A stretch of DNA of 64,000 nt from AC-37 sp036386455 (GCA_036386455.1 DASVVS010000107.1:1-64000), one strand, 5' to 3'. Counted from the first letter of the stretch, positions 6,712 to 15,595 are shown. The notes: generated by a model from the letters alone, not told the origin. Made by a program: numbers and translations.

Positions 6712-9006
6712 TCAGCCGAGCTGGCGGCCGCGCTCGACCGCTCCCACGAGCTCCTTCGACAGGTCGGTCTCCTCGGCCGCCGCCCGCGCGATCACATCCC
6801 TGATCGCCTCCGCGCCGAGGATCGGGGGGCGGCCCGGGAACGGCCGCGGCCCGCCGCCGGGCGGATCGACCTCCGAGAGGGGCCCCGGATCGAACACGCC
6901 GCCGCCTGGCCGGAAGCCGATCTCCCAGCCCCGCAGCGCGACGTAGCGGCTCGCGGTCGCGGTCTGGTTCCGCGCATCCGTGACCCTCGCGCTCAGGCGG
7001 CCGTCGAGGTTGACGCCCATCGCGGTCGTGATCCGCACCTGCCCGTTGCCGAACGCGGTCGCGACGGCGCCGCTCTCGATCGCCGTCTCCTGGCCCGGTG
7101 CCAGCGGCGTGCCGTCGAACGACCACTCGTAGCGAAGCGGGGCGACCAGGTCGAAGTGCTCGGCCCAGTACCAGCCCTCCTGCTGCACGGACGTCCGGAG
7201 CCCGCGCCCGCCTCCGGGTGGCGACACGCCGGCCTCTCGGTCCACCACCCGCGCGTCGCCCTCGATCGTCATGTGCCGCGGCGCGCTGACCGCGTACGTC
7301 ACGTACCGGAAGGCCACGCGGTCGCGCTCCCTCCTCGCCTGGAGCTTCGCGAACAGCCCCTCCGACGTTCGTGCGGCGAACGTGACCGTGACGCTCGCCA
7401 GCGGCGGGATCCCTCGCGGGGCGAGGACGCTCGGCTGCGTGTAGGCCAGGGTCGCCAGATCGTCCGGCGTGATCGGGCCGAACTCCCCGCCGACGGGCGC
7501 GAACAGAGTGCCGTTCTGCCCGACGATGCGCACGCCGAGCGCGCCCGCGTCCTCCACGACGAGATCGGGAAGCCCGCCCGCGTCGAGGCGACCGGTGTCG
7601 AGGTCCACGGCCTGCCCCACCTGCAGGTCGGGGGTGCCCTGGCCGAAGATCGGCGCGGTGGTGCGCCGCCTGATGCGACCCGTCATCTTCGTCACGTTCT
7701 CCAGGTGGACGTCGCCGAGCGTGATGCCGTCGATCGTCACGGGCAGGTCGAAGTCCTTGAGCGGGCCCAGCCGGAACGGGGCCGTCGCCGTGTCGACTGC
7801 GCCCGCGAGCGCCCCGTTCGCGAGCTGCGTGAAGAACTCCTCGAGTATGTCGCCCCCGAACTTCCCGCCCAGTATGAAGCCGAGGAAGGCCCCGACCATC
7901 GCGTAGGCGATGGCCGGGCCCGCGGCGGGACCGCCGATCACGAACCCGACGGCTCCCAGCACGACGGCGCCGACGATGCCGGCCAGCGTGCGCCACCACT
8001 CCATCTCCACCTTGACCTGGACCACCGGCTCGGTGGTGACGAGACCCAGGATGCCGTCGGCGTCGGAGTTCAGGGTCATGAAGAACGAGAACGTGCCCGT
8101 GGCCTTCCAGCCCGTGCCGCGGTCGGAGACCTCGCCGGTGAACGCCAGGCGCCCCTGCCCGGGGTCGACCGTCACCGCGATGTTGTGGATCTTCTTGTCT
8201 CCCTGCTGGTACAGCGGGTCGGTGTTGCTCGCGATGCTCGGGGGCGAGTCGCTGAAGTCGAACATCGCGCCCGGGAACGCGCCTTGGAGCGCGGGCAGGA
8301 TGAGGAACTGGAGCAGCCACCCGTTGCGCAGCAGCAGCCCCGAGTTCTCGAAGGCCGCGAGGAACGGTTCGATTCGGCCGGTGCCGGCGGCGGTGCCCGA
8401 GGTGCCGGTCCGTATCAGCAGGTGGAGCTCGTCCCCGCTGCCCTCGGCGAAGCGGACGGCGATCTCCGCGGCCTCGTCGGCGGCATCCGCCGTGCCCCCC
8501 GCGAGCGGCCGGTGTAGGGGTATCGCGCCGACCGCGTTCGCGGTCTCGGTCACGATCGCCTGGACGATCTGCTCGAGCTGCTCCATCGTCACGCCGGGCG
8601 GCGGCGGCGCGGTCTGATCGGGAGGCACCGTCGTCGGGTCGAGGAGGTCGTGGGTGCTCAGGGCCCGGTCGCTGTCGCCGATCGCCAGGATCGCGTCCCG
8701 CGGGCCGCGGTTCGCCGGCGTGCCCGTCAGGACCGCCTCGCCGTCCTCGTACCTGGTCGTCTGGGTGCCGATCTGGATCGAGAGCTCGAGCGGGGAGCGC
8801 AGCAGCACCTTGCCGGCGTCGCCGCCTGCCGCTTCGACGATCGGCGTGCCGACGCGGTAGCGGACGGTCGCGCCGCCGACGACCGGGACCCCCAGCGTCC
8901 CCTCGCGCGGGAGAGGGATCCCCGCGGAGGGCAGCAGGAACGCCTGGAGCGCGTCGAGCCCCAGCGCGATCGCGAAGTCGAAGTGCTCGGCCTCGAGGGT
9001 GCTCAT
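6712..9006 (-). CDS. Large protein of unknown function, possibly TULIP/P47-like
   Basis: This 764-residue protein belongs to no family I can name with confidence. It opens with HFDFAIALGLDALQAFLL and has no signal peptide. It then shows long beta-rich stretches (for example KATGTFSFFMTLN and VVQVKVEMEWW). A glycine-zipper hydrophobic segment lies around residues 345-390 (GAVVLGAVGFVIGG and GAFLGFILGGKFGG). A PKD-like piece (YEWSFDG) lies near residue 640, and the C-terminus is Pro/Gly-rich. The alternation of beta strands with one glycine-rich hydrophobic hairpin loosely recalls TULIP-fold proteins such as clostridial P47, but this is a guess. Its ATG overlaps the stop of the 128-residue gene (ATGA), so both are made together. 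Confidence 0.6.
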   Translation of the reverse strand: MSTLEAEHFDFAIALGLDALQAFLLPSAGIPLPREGTLGVPVVGGATVRYRVGTPIVEAAGGDAGKVLLRSPLELSIQIGTQTTRYEDGEAVLTGTPANRGPRDAILAIGDSDRALSTHDLLDPTTVPPDQTAPPPPGVTMEQLEQIVQAIVTETANAVGAIPLHRPLAGGTADAADEAAEIAVRFAEGSGDELHLLIRTGTSGTAAGTGRIEPFLAAFENSGLLLRNGWLLQFLILPALQGAFPGAMFDFSDSPPSIASNTDPLYQQGDKKIHNIAVTVDPGQGRLAFTGEVSDRGTGWKATGTFSFFMTLNSDADGILGLVTTEPVVQVKVEMEWWRTLAGIVGAVVLGAVGFVIGGPAAGPAIAYAMVGAFLGFILGGKFGGDILEEFFTQLANGALAGAVDTATAPFRLGPLKDFDLPVTIDGITLGDVHLENVTKMTGRIRRRTTAPIFGQGTPDLQVGQAVDLDTGRLDAGGLPDLVVEDAGALGVRIVGQNGTLFAPVGGEFGPITPDDLATLAYTQPSVLAPRGIPPLASVTVTFAARTSEGLFAKLQARRERDRVAFRYVTYAVSAPRHMTIEGDARVVDREAGVSPPGGGRGLRTSVQQEGWYWAEHFDLVAPLRYEWSFDGTPLAPGQETAIESGAVATAFGNGQVRITTAMGVNLDGRLSARVTDARNQTATASRYVALRGWEIGFRPGGGVFDPGPLSEVDPPGGGPRPFPGRPPILGAEAIRDVIARAAAEETDLSKELVGAVERGRQLG

Positions 9007-9389
9007 CGCGTCCCCCTGTCCACCTCGGCGGTGACCGTGCCCAGGCGCACCCCGCCGGGCAGCTTCGTCCGCTGCGCGGACGAGGACAGGGCCGACACGG
9101 TCGCCGCGTCCATGTTCACGCCGCTCTTGCGCAGAGCCGCCACCGGGTCGGCCAGGAGCTCGGCCGCGTGCGACGGATCCGCCTCGAGCCAGTCGAGCAC
9201 CCTCGCCTCCTCCTTGCGCAGCGTCTTGAGGCGGCGCTCGAGTTGTGTCTCCGGCGCGCCGCGGCGCTTCGCGCCGGCGCCGCGGGGGGCCGGCTTGGTC
9301 CCCGTCAGCTTCACGTGGACGTTCACCGTCGCCTTGGCGCCGGCGAGCTCCTTGAGCATTGTCTCGAAGTCCCTGCCCCGTCCAGCCAT
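9003..9389 (-). CDS. Small protein with a NHLP/Nif11-leader-like motif
   Basis: This 128-residue unknown protein is the first gene of a two-gene unit with the 764-residue protein. The N-terminal half is basic and Ala-rich (GTKPAPRGAGAKRR). The second half contains DWLEADPSHAAELLADP followed by VAALRKSGVN, which resembles the conserved leader motif of NHLP/Nif11-type ribosomal peptide precursors (L-x-A-D-P-x-x-A-L-x-x-x-G). A PGG precedes a 14-residue C-terminal tail (VRLGTVTAEVDRGT followed by R). No modification enzyme is nearby, so the motif may simply be a helical docking module for the partner protein. The start ATG at 9389 follows a purine-rich GGAGGCGGG. Confidence 0.6.
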   Translation of the reverse strand: MAGRGRDFETMLKELAGAKATVNVHVKLTGTKPAPRGAGAKRRGAPETQLERRLKTLRKEEARVLDWLEADPSHAAELLADPVAALRKSGVNMDAATVSALSSSAQRTKLPGGVRLGTVTAEVDRGTR

Positions 9390-9513
9390 GTACCCCGCCT
9401 CCCCAGGTGGTGTTTGCCCCAGCCGGGTGACACCCTACCCCTCGATGCAAGGCGCTGGTATTTGGGCCTGGGAGCCAGCGAGAGAGACGGCGCGAGCGGC
9501 CGGCCGGGGCCGG

Positions 9514-10701
9514 CTATGGCCGCCGGACGGCGTCGAACTCGCCGGTCTCGAGCTCGCGCGCCACCTGCGCGTCGACCTCCGCCTCGGCCGGCGCCGGAGC
9601 GCCCGCGAGCACGCTCTCGGTGCGCAGCTGGAACTGGCGGAAGCGCCTGAGCTTGAGGATCTCGAGCACGTAGACCAGGTAGAGGCTCGCCGCGAGCGCG
9701 ATCAGGCCGAACCCGGCCAGCACCGTGACCCATTCCCAGTGGAAGTGGCCGTGGTCGTCGGAGTAGGGGACGAAGCGGAGTGCCAGTGCGAGGGCGGCCA
9801 GCGACAGCGTCCAGCCGTACAGGTAGAGCGCGGTCTTGCGCTGGGAGAAGCCGATGTTCGCGAAGCGGTGGTGGAAGTGCCAGCGGTCGGCCTGGTAGAC
9901 CGGCTGGCGGTACTTGATCCGCTTGGCGATCACGAAGCTCGAGTCGAGGATCGGCACGGCGAGGATCACGAGCGGGAACGCGAGCGCGACCACCGCGTTC
10001 GTCTTGAGCGCCCCCTGCACGACTATCGCTCCGAGCAGGTAGCCCAACAAGTTCGATCCGGAGTCGCCGAGGAAGACCGTCGCCGGCGCGAAGCCGTGGC
10101 GCAGGTAGCCGAGCGACGCGCCGGCCACGATCAGCGCGAGCACGCCGGCGACCTGGCGGTCGAGCGAGAGCGAGATCGTGGCGAAGGTCAGCGCGGCGAT
10201 CGTGCACACGCCGGCGGCCAGGCCATCCACGCCGTCGATGAAGTTGACGACGTTCATCAGCGCGACGATGCCGATCGCGGTCAGGCCGTAGGCGAAGACG
10301 TCGCTCAGGTCCACGCGGCCGATGAACGGGATCGTGAAGTTCGTGACCCGCACGCCGGCGGCGACGGGGATCGCTGCCGCGAGCGTCTGGCCGACGATCT
10401 TCTGCTCGGCCGACAGCTCGAGGATGTCGTCCATCATCCCCACGAGCGCGATCACGCCGGCTCCGATCAGGATCCCGGTCGTCTGCTGGTCGTGGGGGAG
10501 GAAGACGAGGCACGCGGCCACGACCGCCAGCAGGATCGCCATGCCGCCGAGCCGCGGCGTGGCCTGCGTGTGCAGGCCGCGGGCGCGCGGATGGTCGATG
10601 GCGCCGATCCTCCAGGCGACGCGCCCGGCGATCGGGGTGGCGATCAGCGCGATGGCGAACGCGAGCGCGAGCCCCGCGAAGCCCTCGCCGGTGCTAGGCA
10701 C
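9514..10701 (-). CDS. wecA: Polyprenyl-phosphate N-acetylglucosaminyl-1-phosphate transferase, WecA/TagO type
   Basis: This 395-residue polytopic membrane enzyme transfers a sugar-1-phosphate from a UDP-sugar to the lipid carrier, starting envelope glycan synthesis. The family motifs are present: GMMDDILELS (aspartate pair), NVVNFIDGVDGLAAG, VFLGDSGSNLLGYLLG and WHFHHRF. About ten membrane segments are visible, followed by an acidic cytoplasmic tail. The GTG at 10701 is chosen because GGAGG lies 8 bases upstream; an ATG at 10737 would overlap the preceding ligase gene by 44 bases. In other actinobacteria this gene sits between sua5/glyA and the atp operon, so it is a piece of that conserved block with other genes inserted around it. 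Confidence 0.92.
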   Translation of the reverse strand: MPSTGEGFAGLALAFAIALIATPIAGRVAWRIGAIDHPRARGLHTQATPRLGGMAILLAVVAACLVFLPHDQQTTGILIGAGVIALVGMMDDILELSAEQKIVGQTLAAAIPVAAGVRVTNFTIPFIGRVDLSDVFAYGLTAIGIVALMNVVNFIDGVDGLAAGVCTIAALTFATISLSLDRQVAGVLALIVAGASLGYLRHGFAPATVFLGDSGSNLLGYLLGAIVVQGALKTNAVVALAFPLVILAVPILDSSFVIAKRIKYRQPVYQADRWHFHHRFANIGFSQRKTALYLYGWTLSLAALALALRFVPYSDDHGHFHWEWVTVLAGFGLIALAASLYLVYVLEILKLRRFRQFQLRTESVLAGAPAPAEAEVDAQVARELETGEFDAVRRP

Positions 10702-11917
10702 CGCCGGCCTCCGGCGCGCGCGGGAGCGTGGCCGCAAGGGCCATCGTGACCCACAGGGCGATGGCTACGCGGTCGACGTTGGCTGGGTGGTCGAGCATGC
10801 TGTACAGGGCGAATCCGCCGAGCGCCACCATCGCTCCCCTCGCCACGGTGTCCCCGGCGAGCGCCCCCCTCAGCGAGCGCCACACGAGCACCGCGAACAG
10901 CCAGATCCAGGCGAGGAGGGCGAGCGGCCCGGCCTCGGCCCACCAGTTTAGGAAGAGGTTGTGCGCGTGCCTGGCGCTGTGGCGGGCGTCGCGCTCGTGC
11001 AGCACGTCGCCGACCCGGCCGAGCCCCACGCCGTAGACGGGGTTGTCGCCGATCACCGAGATCGTCTCCTTCCACTGCTGGGTTCGACCGTAACCGGCCG
11101 CTCCCTCCGACCCGCAGGAGCCGAAGATCGCGAAGGCGGCCGCCGCGAGGGCGACCGAGGCGACGATCAGGTGGCGCCGGTAGGCGATGCCGGAGGTGGC
11201 CAGCGCGGCGATGAGGCCGGCGATGCCGAGCAGGACGCCGGAACGCGAGAAGGTGAGCACGAGCCCGAGCGCGGCGAGACCGAGGACGAGCGACAGCGCG
11301 CGCCGGAGCTGCCGGCCGCCGGCCAGGCCGGCGATCCCCGCGGCGGCGAGCGGAGCCATCAGCAGCACGTGCCCGGCGAGCAGGTTCGGGTTCTCGAAGC
11401 TGCCGATCGCGCGGGTGATGCTGCCGGGCGGAGGCTCCGCGGGCGGGGTGGCGGTGACCGGCCTGCAGCCGTCGCGGTAGAAGCCGGTCGCCTCGTCCTG
11501 CGCGACCTGGGCGACGCCGCCGAGTGCGGAGAGGGCCACGGCGACGAGCGCGACGACGGCGAGCGTCTGGCGTGCCTCGGGCCGCGCGCGGATCGCGGCG
11601 ACGGCGAGGTAGAAGAGCGCGATCGCCTCGAGGAGGAAGCGGAAGCGCGGCTCGCCGCCCCACTTGATCGTCGCGACGAGACCGGCCAGGAGCAGCAGGG
11701 CGAGCGGGATGGCGAGCCCCGTGGCGAAGAGCTCGCGGCGCGGGCCGTGGGCGTAGAGAAGCGCGCCCAGTCCCGCGAGGATCAGCAGCCGCGACAGGGT
11801 CAGCTCGACCGGGCCGACCGAGACGAGCGCGTCCGGAGGGAGGATGTCCGCACCGGTGGCGAGGAGGAGCGCGGCCACGACCAGGAGCGGCAGCTCCGAA
11901 GCGGCCTGACGCCCCAC
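10694..11917 (-). CDS. O-antigen ligase-family membrane protein
   Basis: This 407-residue protein with about twelve hydrophobic segments is typical of the Wzy_C (O-antigen ligase/polymerase) family. The characteristic large loop contains GSFENPNLLAGHVLLMAPLA and the late segment VIGDNPVYGVGLGRVGDVLHE followed by HAHNLFLNWWAEAGPLAL, where family members carry the functional histidine. It probably transfers or polymerises lipid-linked glycan at the outer face of the membrane. Its GTG start overlaps the asnB stop by one base, and its end overlaps the wecA start, so asnB-ligase-wecA form one transcription unit. The substrate is unknown. Confidence 0.8.
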   Translation of the reverse strand: MGRQAASELPLLVVAALLLATGADILPPDALVSVGPVELTLSRLLILAGLGALLYAHGPRRELFATGLAIPLALLLLAGLVATIKWGGEPRFRFLLEAIALFYLAVAAIRARPEARQTLAVVALVAVALSALGGVAQVAQDEATGFYRDGCRPVTATPPAEPPPGSITRAIGSFENPNLLAGHVLLMAPLAAAGIAGLAGGRQLRRALSLVLGLAALGLVLTFSRSGVLLGIAGLIAALATSGIAYRRHLIVASVALAAAAFAIFGSCGSEGAAGYGRTQQWKETISVIGDNPVYGVGLGRVGDVLHERDARHSARHAHNLFLNWWAEAGPLALLAWIWLFAVLVWRSLRGALAGDTVARGAMVALGGFALYSMLDHPANVDRVAIALWVTMALAATLPRAPEAGGA

Positions 11918-13803
11918 TACCCCACCGCCACGCGCGCGTGCTGCTCGTGCCAGAGCGCGAACGACATCAACCCCCAGAGCTGGCGGCTGAGGTCCTCGCG
12001 GCCGGAGACGTGGCGGTCGAGCACCCGCGTGACCGCGGCGGGCTCGAAATAGCCCTGGCGGCGGATCGCCTCCGGCGACAGCACCTCGCGCGCGAACGGC
12101 TCGAGCTCACCGCGCAGCCACGCCGCCGCCGGGATCGAGAAGCCGCGCTTGCGCCCGCGCGCGATCTCGCGCGGCACGAGCGGCTCGACCGCCTTGCGCA
12201 GCAGTCGCTTCTTCTGAAGCCCGCGCACGCGCATCCGCCGCGGCAGCGCCAGCGCGAAGTCAGCGAGCGCGGCGTCGAGGAACGGCACGCGCGTCTCGAG
12301 CGAGTGGGCCATGCTCGCGCGGTCCGTCTTCGTGAGCAGGTCGTCCGGCAGGTAGATGCCGATGTCCACGTCCTGCAGCCGCGACAGCGGCTCGGCGCCG
12401 GCGGTCTCCGCGTAGCGGGCGCGGTAGGCGGCGAGCGGATCGGCGGGCGCGGCGGGCCTGCGGCCGCCCAGCAGCTCGGCGCGGGCGTCCTCGGAGAAGA
12501 TCTCCTTCCAGCCGTGGTGGCGCTCGAGCGGCGGCAGGCGCGCCGCGCGCGCGAAGCGCTTGGCCATGTAGTCGAGCGACGTGCGGCGGTTGGAGCTGGG
12601 CAGGCGCTCGATCAGCGGCCGCATCGCCGCCGCCGGGCGCCCGACCCAGGGGGCGATCATGTCCGCCACGTAGGTGAAGTAGCCGCCGAACAGCTCGTCG
12701 CCGCCCTCGCCCGACAGCGCCACCTTCACGTGCTCGGAGGCGAGCTTCGACACGAGGTAGGTCGGCAGCGCGGACGAGTCCGCGAACGGCTCGTCGAAGT
12801 AGATCGCGAGCTCGTGCAGCAGCGCGGCCGCGTCCGGGCGCACCACCAGCTCGTGGTGGTCGGTCCCGTAGCGCTCAGCCACCAGCCGCGCCTGGTCGAG
12901 CTCGTTGAACGAGCGCTCCTCGAAGCCGATCGAGAACGTCTTCACGCGCGTCGTGCCGCTCTCCTGCGAGGCGAGTGCGGCCAGCGCCGAGGAGTCGATG
13001 CCGCCCGACAGCAGCACCCCCACCGGCACGTCGGCCACGAGGTGGGCGCGGACCGAGTCGCGCAGGCGGTCGCGCAGCTCCGCGGCCAGCTCGTCCTCGC
13101 TGCCGCTCAGAGGCTCGCCGTCCGGCGGCGGGCCCGGGCGCGCGTAGCGCTCCACGCGCGGCTCGCCGCCCTCCCAGACGAGCACGTGCCCGGGCGGGAG
13201 CTTGCGCACGTGGCGGTAGATCGTGAGCGGCGCCGGGATCGAGTTGAACGCCAGGAAGGCCTCGAGGGCCGCGGGGTCCACCTCCGCCGGCAGGTCGGGC
13301 TGGCGCATCAGCGCCTTCAGCTCCGAGGCCCACGACAGCGTGCCGGCGGCGCTCGCCCAGTAGAGCGGCTTGATGCCGAAGCGGTCGCGCGCAAGCACGA
13401 GGCGGCGCCGCGCCGCGTCCCACAGGGCGATGCCGAACATGCCGCGCAGCTCGTCGACGAAGCTCGGCCCGCACTCCTCGTAGAGGTGCACCACCACCTC
13501 GGTGTCGCTCCGCGTGGAGAAGCGGTGGCCGCGCTCGCGCAGCCCCTCCATCAGCTCGCGGTAGTTGTAGATCTCGCCGTTCTGGACCACGTGGACGGTC
13601 CCGTCCTCGTTGGCGATCGGCTGGTCGCCGCCGGCCAGGTCGATGATCGACAGGCGCCGCATCGCGAGCCCGACGGGCCCGTCCAGCAGCATCCCGTCGC
13701 TGTCCGGCCCGCGGTGCACGAGCGCGTCGTTCATCGCGCTCAGGACGGCCGGATCACGGCCGCTGACGCCGTCGAGCGACGCCTGGCCGCAGATGCCGCA
13801 CAT
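11917..13803 (-). CDS. asnB: Glutamine-hydrolysing asparagine synthase family protein
   Basis: This 628-residue class II amidotransferase has an N-terminal Ntn hydrolase domain with catalytic Cys2 (MCGICG), HRGPDSDG and QNGEIYNYREL. Its C-terminal synthetase domain carries the PP-loop VLLSGGIDSSALAAL, ALSGEGGDELFGGY and RVPFLDAALADFALALP. It should amidate a carboxylate with glutamine nitrogen, classically aspartate. Many AsnB paralogues in polysaccharide clusters amidate sugar acids or act on surface polymers. With an O-antigen ligase directly downstream and sugar transferases upstream, that role is plausible here. The start is fixed by MCGIC because Cys2 must become N-terminal, and a TAGACT hexamer lies 8 bases upstream. 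Confidence 0.9.
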   Translation of the reverse strand: MCGICGQASLDGVSGRDPAVLSAMNDALVHRGPDSDGMLLDGPVGLAMRRLSIIDLAGGDQPIANEDGTVHVVQNGEIYNYRELMEGLRERGHRFSTRSDTEVVVHLYEECGPSFVDELRGMFGIALWDAARRRLVLARDRFGIKPLYWASAAGTLSWASELKALMRQPDLPAEVDPAALEAFLAFNSIPAPLTIYRHVRKLPPGHVLVWEGGEPRVERYARPGPPPDGEPLSGSEDELAAELRDRLRDSVRAHLVADVPVGVLLSGGIDSSALAALASQESGTTRVKTFSIGFEERSFNELDQARLVAERYGTDHHELVVRPDAAALLHELAIYFDEPFADSSALPTYLVSKLASEHVKVALSGEGGDELFGGYFTYVADMIAPWVGRPAAAMRPLIERLPSSNRRTSLDYMAKRFARAARLPPLERHHGWKEIFSEDARAELLGGRRPAAPADPLAAYRARYAETAGAEPLSRLQDVDIGIYLPDDLLTKTDRASMAHSLETRVPFLDAALADFALALPRRMRVRGLQKKRLLRKAVEPLVPREIARGRKRGFSIPAAAWLRGELEPFAREVLSPEAIRRQGYFEPAAVTRVLDRHVSGREDLSRQLWGLMSFALWHEQHARVAVG

Positions 13804-13811
13804 GCGCGGCG

Positions 13812-13817
13812 AGTCTA
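13812..13817 (-). promoter_or_regulatory. Putative -10 element of the asnB promoter
   Basis: On the minus strand TAGACT is followed by CGCCGCGC and then the asnB ATG, with no ribosome binding site. The 17 bases from TAGACT through ATG are identical to those before the DUF354 gene (15579-15595), which suggests shared, leaderless expression. Confidence 0.5.
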
Positions 13818-13840
13818 GTGTCCGGGACCGGACGTCCCTG

Positions 13841-14545
13841 CTAGCTCTGGAGCGCCTTGCGCCCGGTGAACGGGCGCGTGACGATGCGCCAGAGCGTCTC
13901 CAGCACCACCCGCAGGTAGAGGTGCACGGAGCGGTCGGCGATGTACTCGAAGTCGTGGGCGAGCTTCTCCGCCCACGAGTGGTCACGCGTGAGGCGCATC
14001 TGCGCGAAGCCGGTCATCCCCGGCCGGACGACGAGCCGCTGCCAGTACTGCGGGATGTCCTGGCAGAGCTCCTCGAAGAACGCGGGGCGGATCGGGCGCG
14101 GGCCGACGATGCTCATGTCCCCTCGCAGCACGTTCCAGAGCTGGGGGAGCTCGTCGAGCTGCGACGAGCGCAGGACGCGGCCGATCGCCGTGACCTCGTT
14201 CTCGGTCAGCTTCGACAGCTCGTTGCCGAGGTAGGGGCCGAGCCGCGCCTCGGCGTCGGGCACGAGCGTTCGGAACTTGTACATCGTGAAGATCCTGCCC
14301 GCGCGGCCCACCCGGCGGCCGCGGTAGAGCACCGGCTTGCCGGACGTCACGCGGATGGCGGCAGCGAAGGCGCCGATCAGCGGGCTGGTGGCCACGAGCG
14401 TTGTGCCGGCTATGGCGAGGTCGAGCCCGCGCAGCGCCGCGTCGACCGGCCGCGGCTCCAGGTGCGCCTCGTGCGCGAGGCGCGCGTAGCGCTCGGCGAG
14501 CGAGCCGGGCCGTACCGCGTCCCTCGTCGCTGCCTCCATGGCCAT
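13841..14545 (-). CDS. Initiating sugar transferase (bacterial sugar transferase family)
   Basis: This 234-residue protein has one hydrophobic segment near residues 42-65 (AIAGTTLVATSPLIGAFAAA). It is followed by the PF02397 catalytic core: PVLYRGRRVGRAGRIFTMYK, FRTLVPDAEARLG, RSSQLDELPQLWNVLRGDMS, IVGPRPIRP and RLVVRPGMTGFAQM. Such enzymes load the first sugar phosphate onto undecaprenyl phosphate. At this length it resembles the short PglC-like or WbaP C-terminal form. It lies 37 bases from asnB. A second in-frame ATG two codons later (14539) is an alternative start. Confidence 0.9.
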   Translation of the reverse strand: MAMEAATRDAVRPGSLAERYARLAHEAHLEPRPVDAALRGLDLAIAGTTLVATSPLIGAFAAAIRVTSGKPVLYRGRRVGRAGRIFTMYKFRTLVPDAEARLGPYLGNELSKLTENEVTAIGRVLRSSQLDELPQLWNVLRGDMSIVGPRPIRPAFFEELCQDIPQYWQRLVVRPGMTGFAQMRLTRDHSWAEKLAHDFEYIADRSVHLYLRVVLETLWRIVTRPFTGRKALQS

Positions 14546-14555
14546 CGAGTGTGAA

Positions 14556-15581
14556 CTATCCGCCGGATCGGTGCGAGTCCAGGGTGCCGAGGAACATCTC
14601 GACCAGCACGTCGGGGTCGCGCCGGTCCGGTTCGCTCGCGCTGTCCTTCTTCTGGATCTCGATCGCGCGCGGGTCGGTGAGCGGGCGCAGGCGGCCCTCG
14701 CGGATCAGCGCCTCGTCCACGCCGCCGAGCCGGCCGCCGTAGGTCGTGTAGACCGGCGTGCCGAGCGCGACGGCCTCGCGGTTCATCGTGCCGCCGGCCG
14801 AGATCACGAGGTCGGAGAGCGCGATCAGGCTCTGGGCGTCGACCGCGCCGTCGGGCACGATGACCGACGGCAGCTTCAGGCCCCGCACGTAGGTGCGCTG
14901 GTCCTCCGTGCGCGGGATCACGATCGCCTGCACGCCGTCGTGGCGCCCGAGGTGGTCGAGGACCTGGGGGAAGAGCGGGTTCGACTTGCGGTGGTAGAGC
15001 GAGACGTCCGGCGGCGGGCGGAAGACGATCAGCACGCGCTCGCGGTCGGCGCCCAGCGAGTCGAGCGCGACCGGGTCCGGCTCGAAGTCGTGGAGGTAGT
15101 ACTCCTCCTTCAGGCCGGGGTACTGGACGAGCTTGTCGGGCCCGACGCCGTAGCGGGCCAGGCGCTCCGGCGGGATGCGGTCGGGGACCATCACGCGGCG
15201 GGCGAGGCGGCAGCCGATGTTGTGCTGCTGCACCGCGAACTCGTAGTCGAAGGTGTTCGCGGCCGGGATGCGCAGCGAGGCGGCGGCGAGGGCGAGGTCG
15301 TTCGAGCCGTGCGCGAGGGCGAGGTCGAAACCGCGGCCGGTGCCGAAGCGGCGCATCGCGCCGGTGCGGCGGGCGAGGGCGACCGCCTTCTGCGCGCGGC
15401 CGGCGCCGCCGTGGCGGCCGAAGGCGACGTGGTCGATCCGGTGCATGTGCAGCAGCTCGAGCGTCTGCGCGTAGTCGCGTGCGGTCACGGTCACCTCGTG
15501 GCCGCGGTCGCGCAGCCGCTCGATCACGGGACGGAACACGAGCACGTGCGCCGGCGCCGTCATGTCGATCCAGATCCGCAT
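14556..15581 (-). CDS. DUF354 family protein, GT-B-like predicted glycosyltransferase
   Basis: This 341-residue cytoplasmic protein opens with MRIWIDMTAPAHVLVFRPVI, the usual start of DUF354 proteins. It continues with AHGSNDLALAAASLRIP, NTFDYEFA, FRPPPDVSLYH and a C-terminal donor-site-like segment (LVISAGGTMNREAVALGTPVYTTYGGR), which resembles the UDP-sugar site of GT-B enzymes. The family is uncharacterised but is typically found in archaeal and bacterial surface-glycan clusters, as here next to an initiating sugar transferase. Start codon choice is supported by conservation of MRIWIDM and by TAGACT 8 bases upstream. The gene ends 10 bases before the sugar transferase start. Confidence 0.8.
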   Translation of the reverse strand: MRIWIDMTAPAHVLVFRPVIERLRDRGHEVTVTARDYAQTLELLHMHRIDHVAFGRHGGAGRAQKAVALARRTGAMRRFGTGRGFDLALAHGSNDLALAAASLRIPAANTFDYEFAVQQHNIGCRLARRVMVPDRIPPERLARYGVGPDKLVQYPGLKEEYYLHDFEPDPVALDSLGADRERVLIVFRPPPDVSLYHRKSNPLFPQVLDHLGRHDGVQAIVIPRTEDQRTYVRGLKLPSVIVPDGAVDAQSLIALSDLVISAGGTMNREAVALGTPVYTTYGGRLGGVDEALIREGRLRPLTDPRAIEIQKKDSASEPDRRDPDVLVEMFLGTLDSHRSGG

Positions 15582-15589
15582 GCGCGGCG

Positions 15590-15595
15590 AGTCTA
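15590..15595 (-). promoter_or_regulatory. Putative -10 element of the DUF354 gene promoter
   Basis: TAGACT on the minus strand is followed by the same 8-base spacer CGCCGCGC and ATG as at asnB. No ribosome binding site separates it from the ATG, so leaderless transcription is suggested. Confidence 0.5.

Noticed and set aside
6671..8320. Long arginine-rich reading frames on the opposite strand or in other frames across the window
   Set aside because: They show the Arg/Ala/Pro/Gly/His composition expected from out-of-frame reading of GC-rich genes, lack domain motifs and overlap genes with clear homology.
9505..9530. Another CTAT-containing palindrome at the wecA end
   Set aside because: GGCC-rich pairing arises easily at this GC content, and the nested two-stem architecture of the four reported elements is absent.
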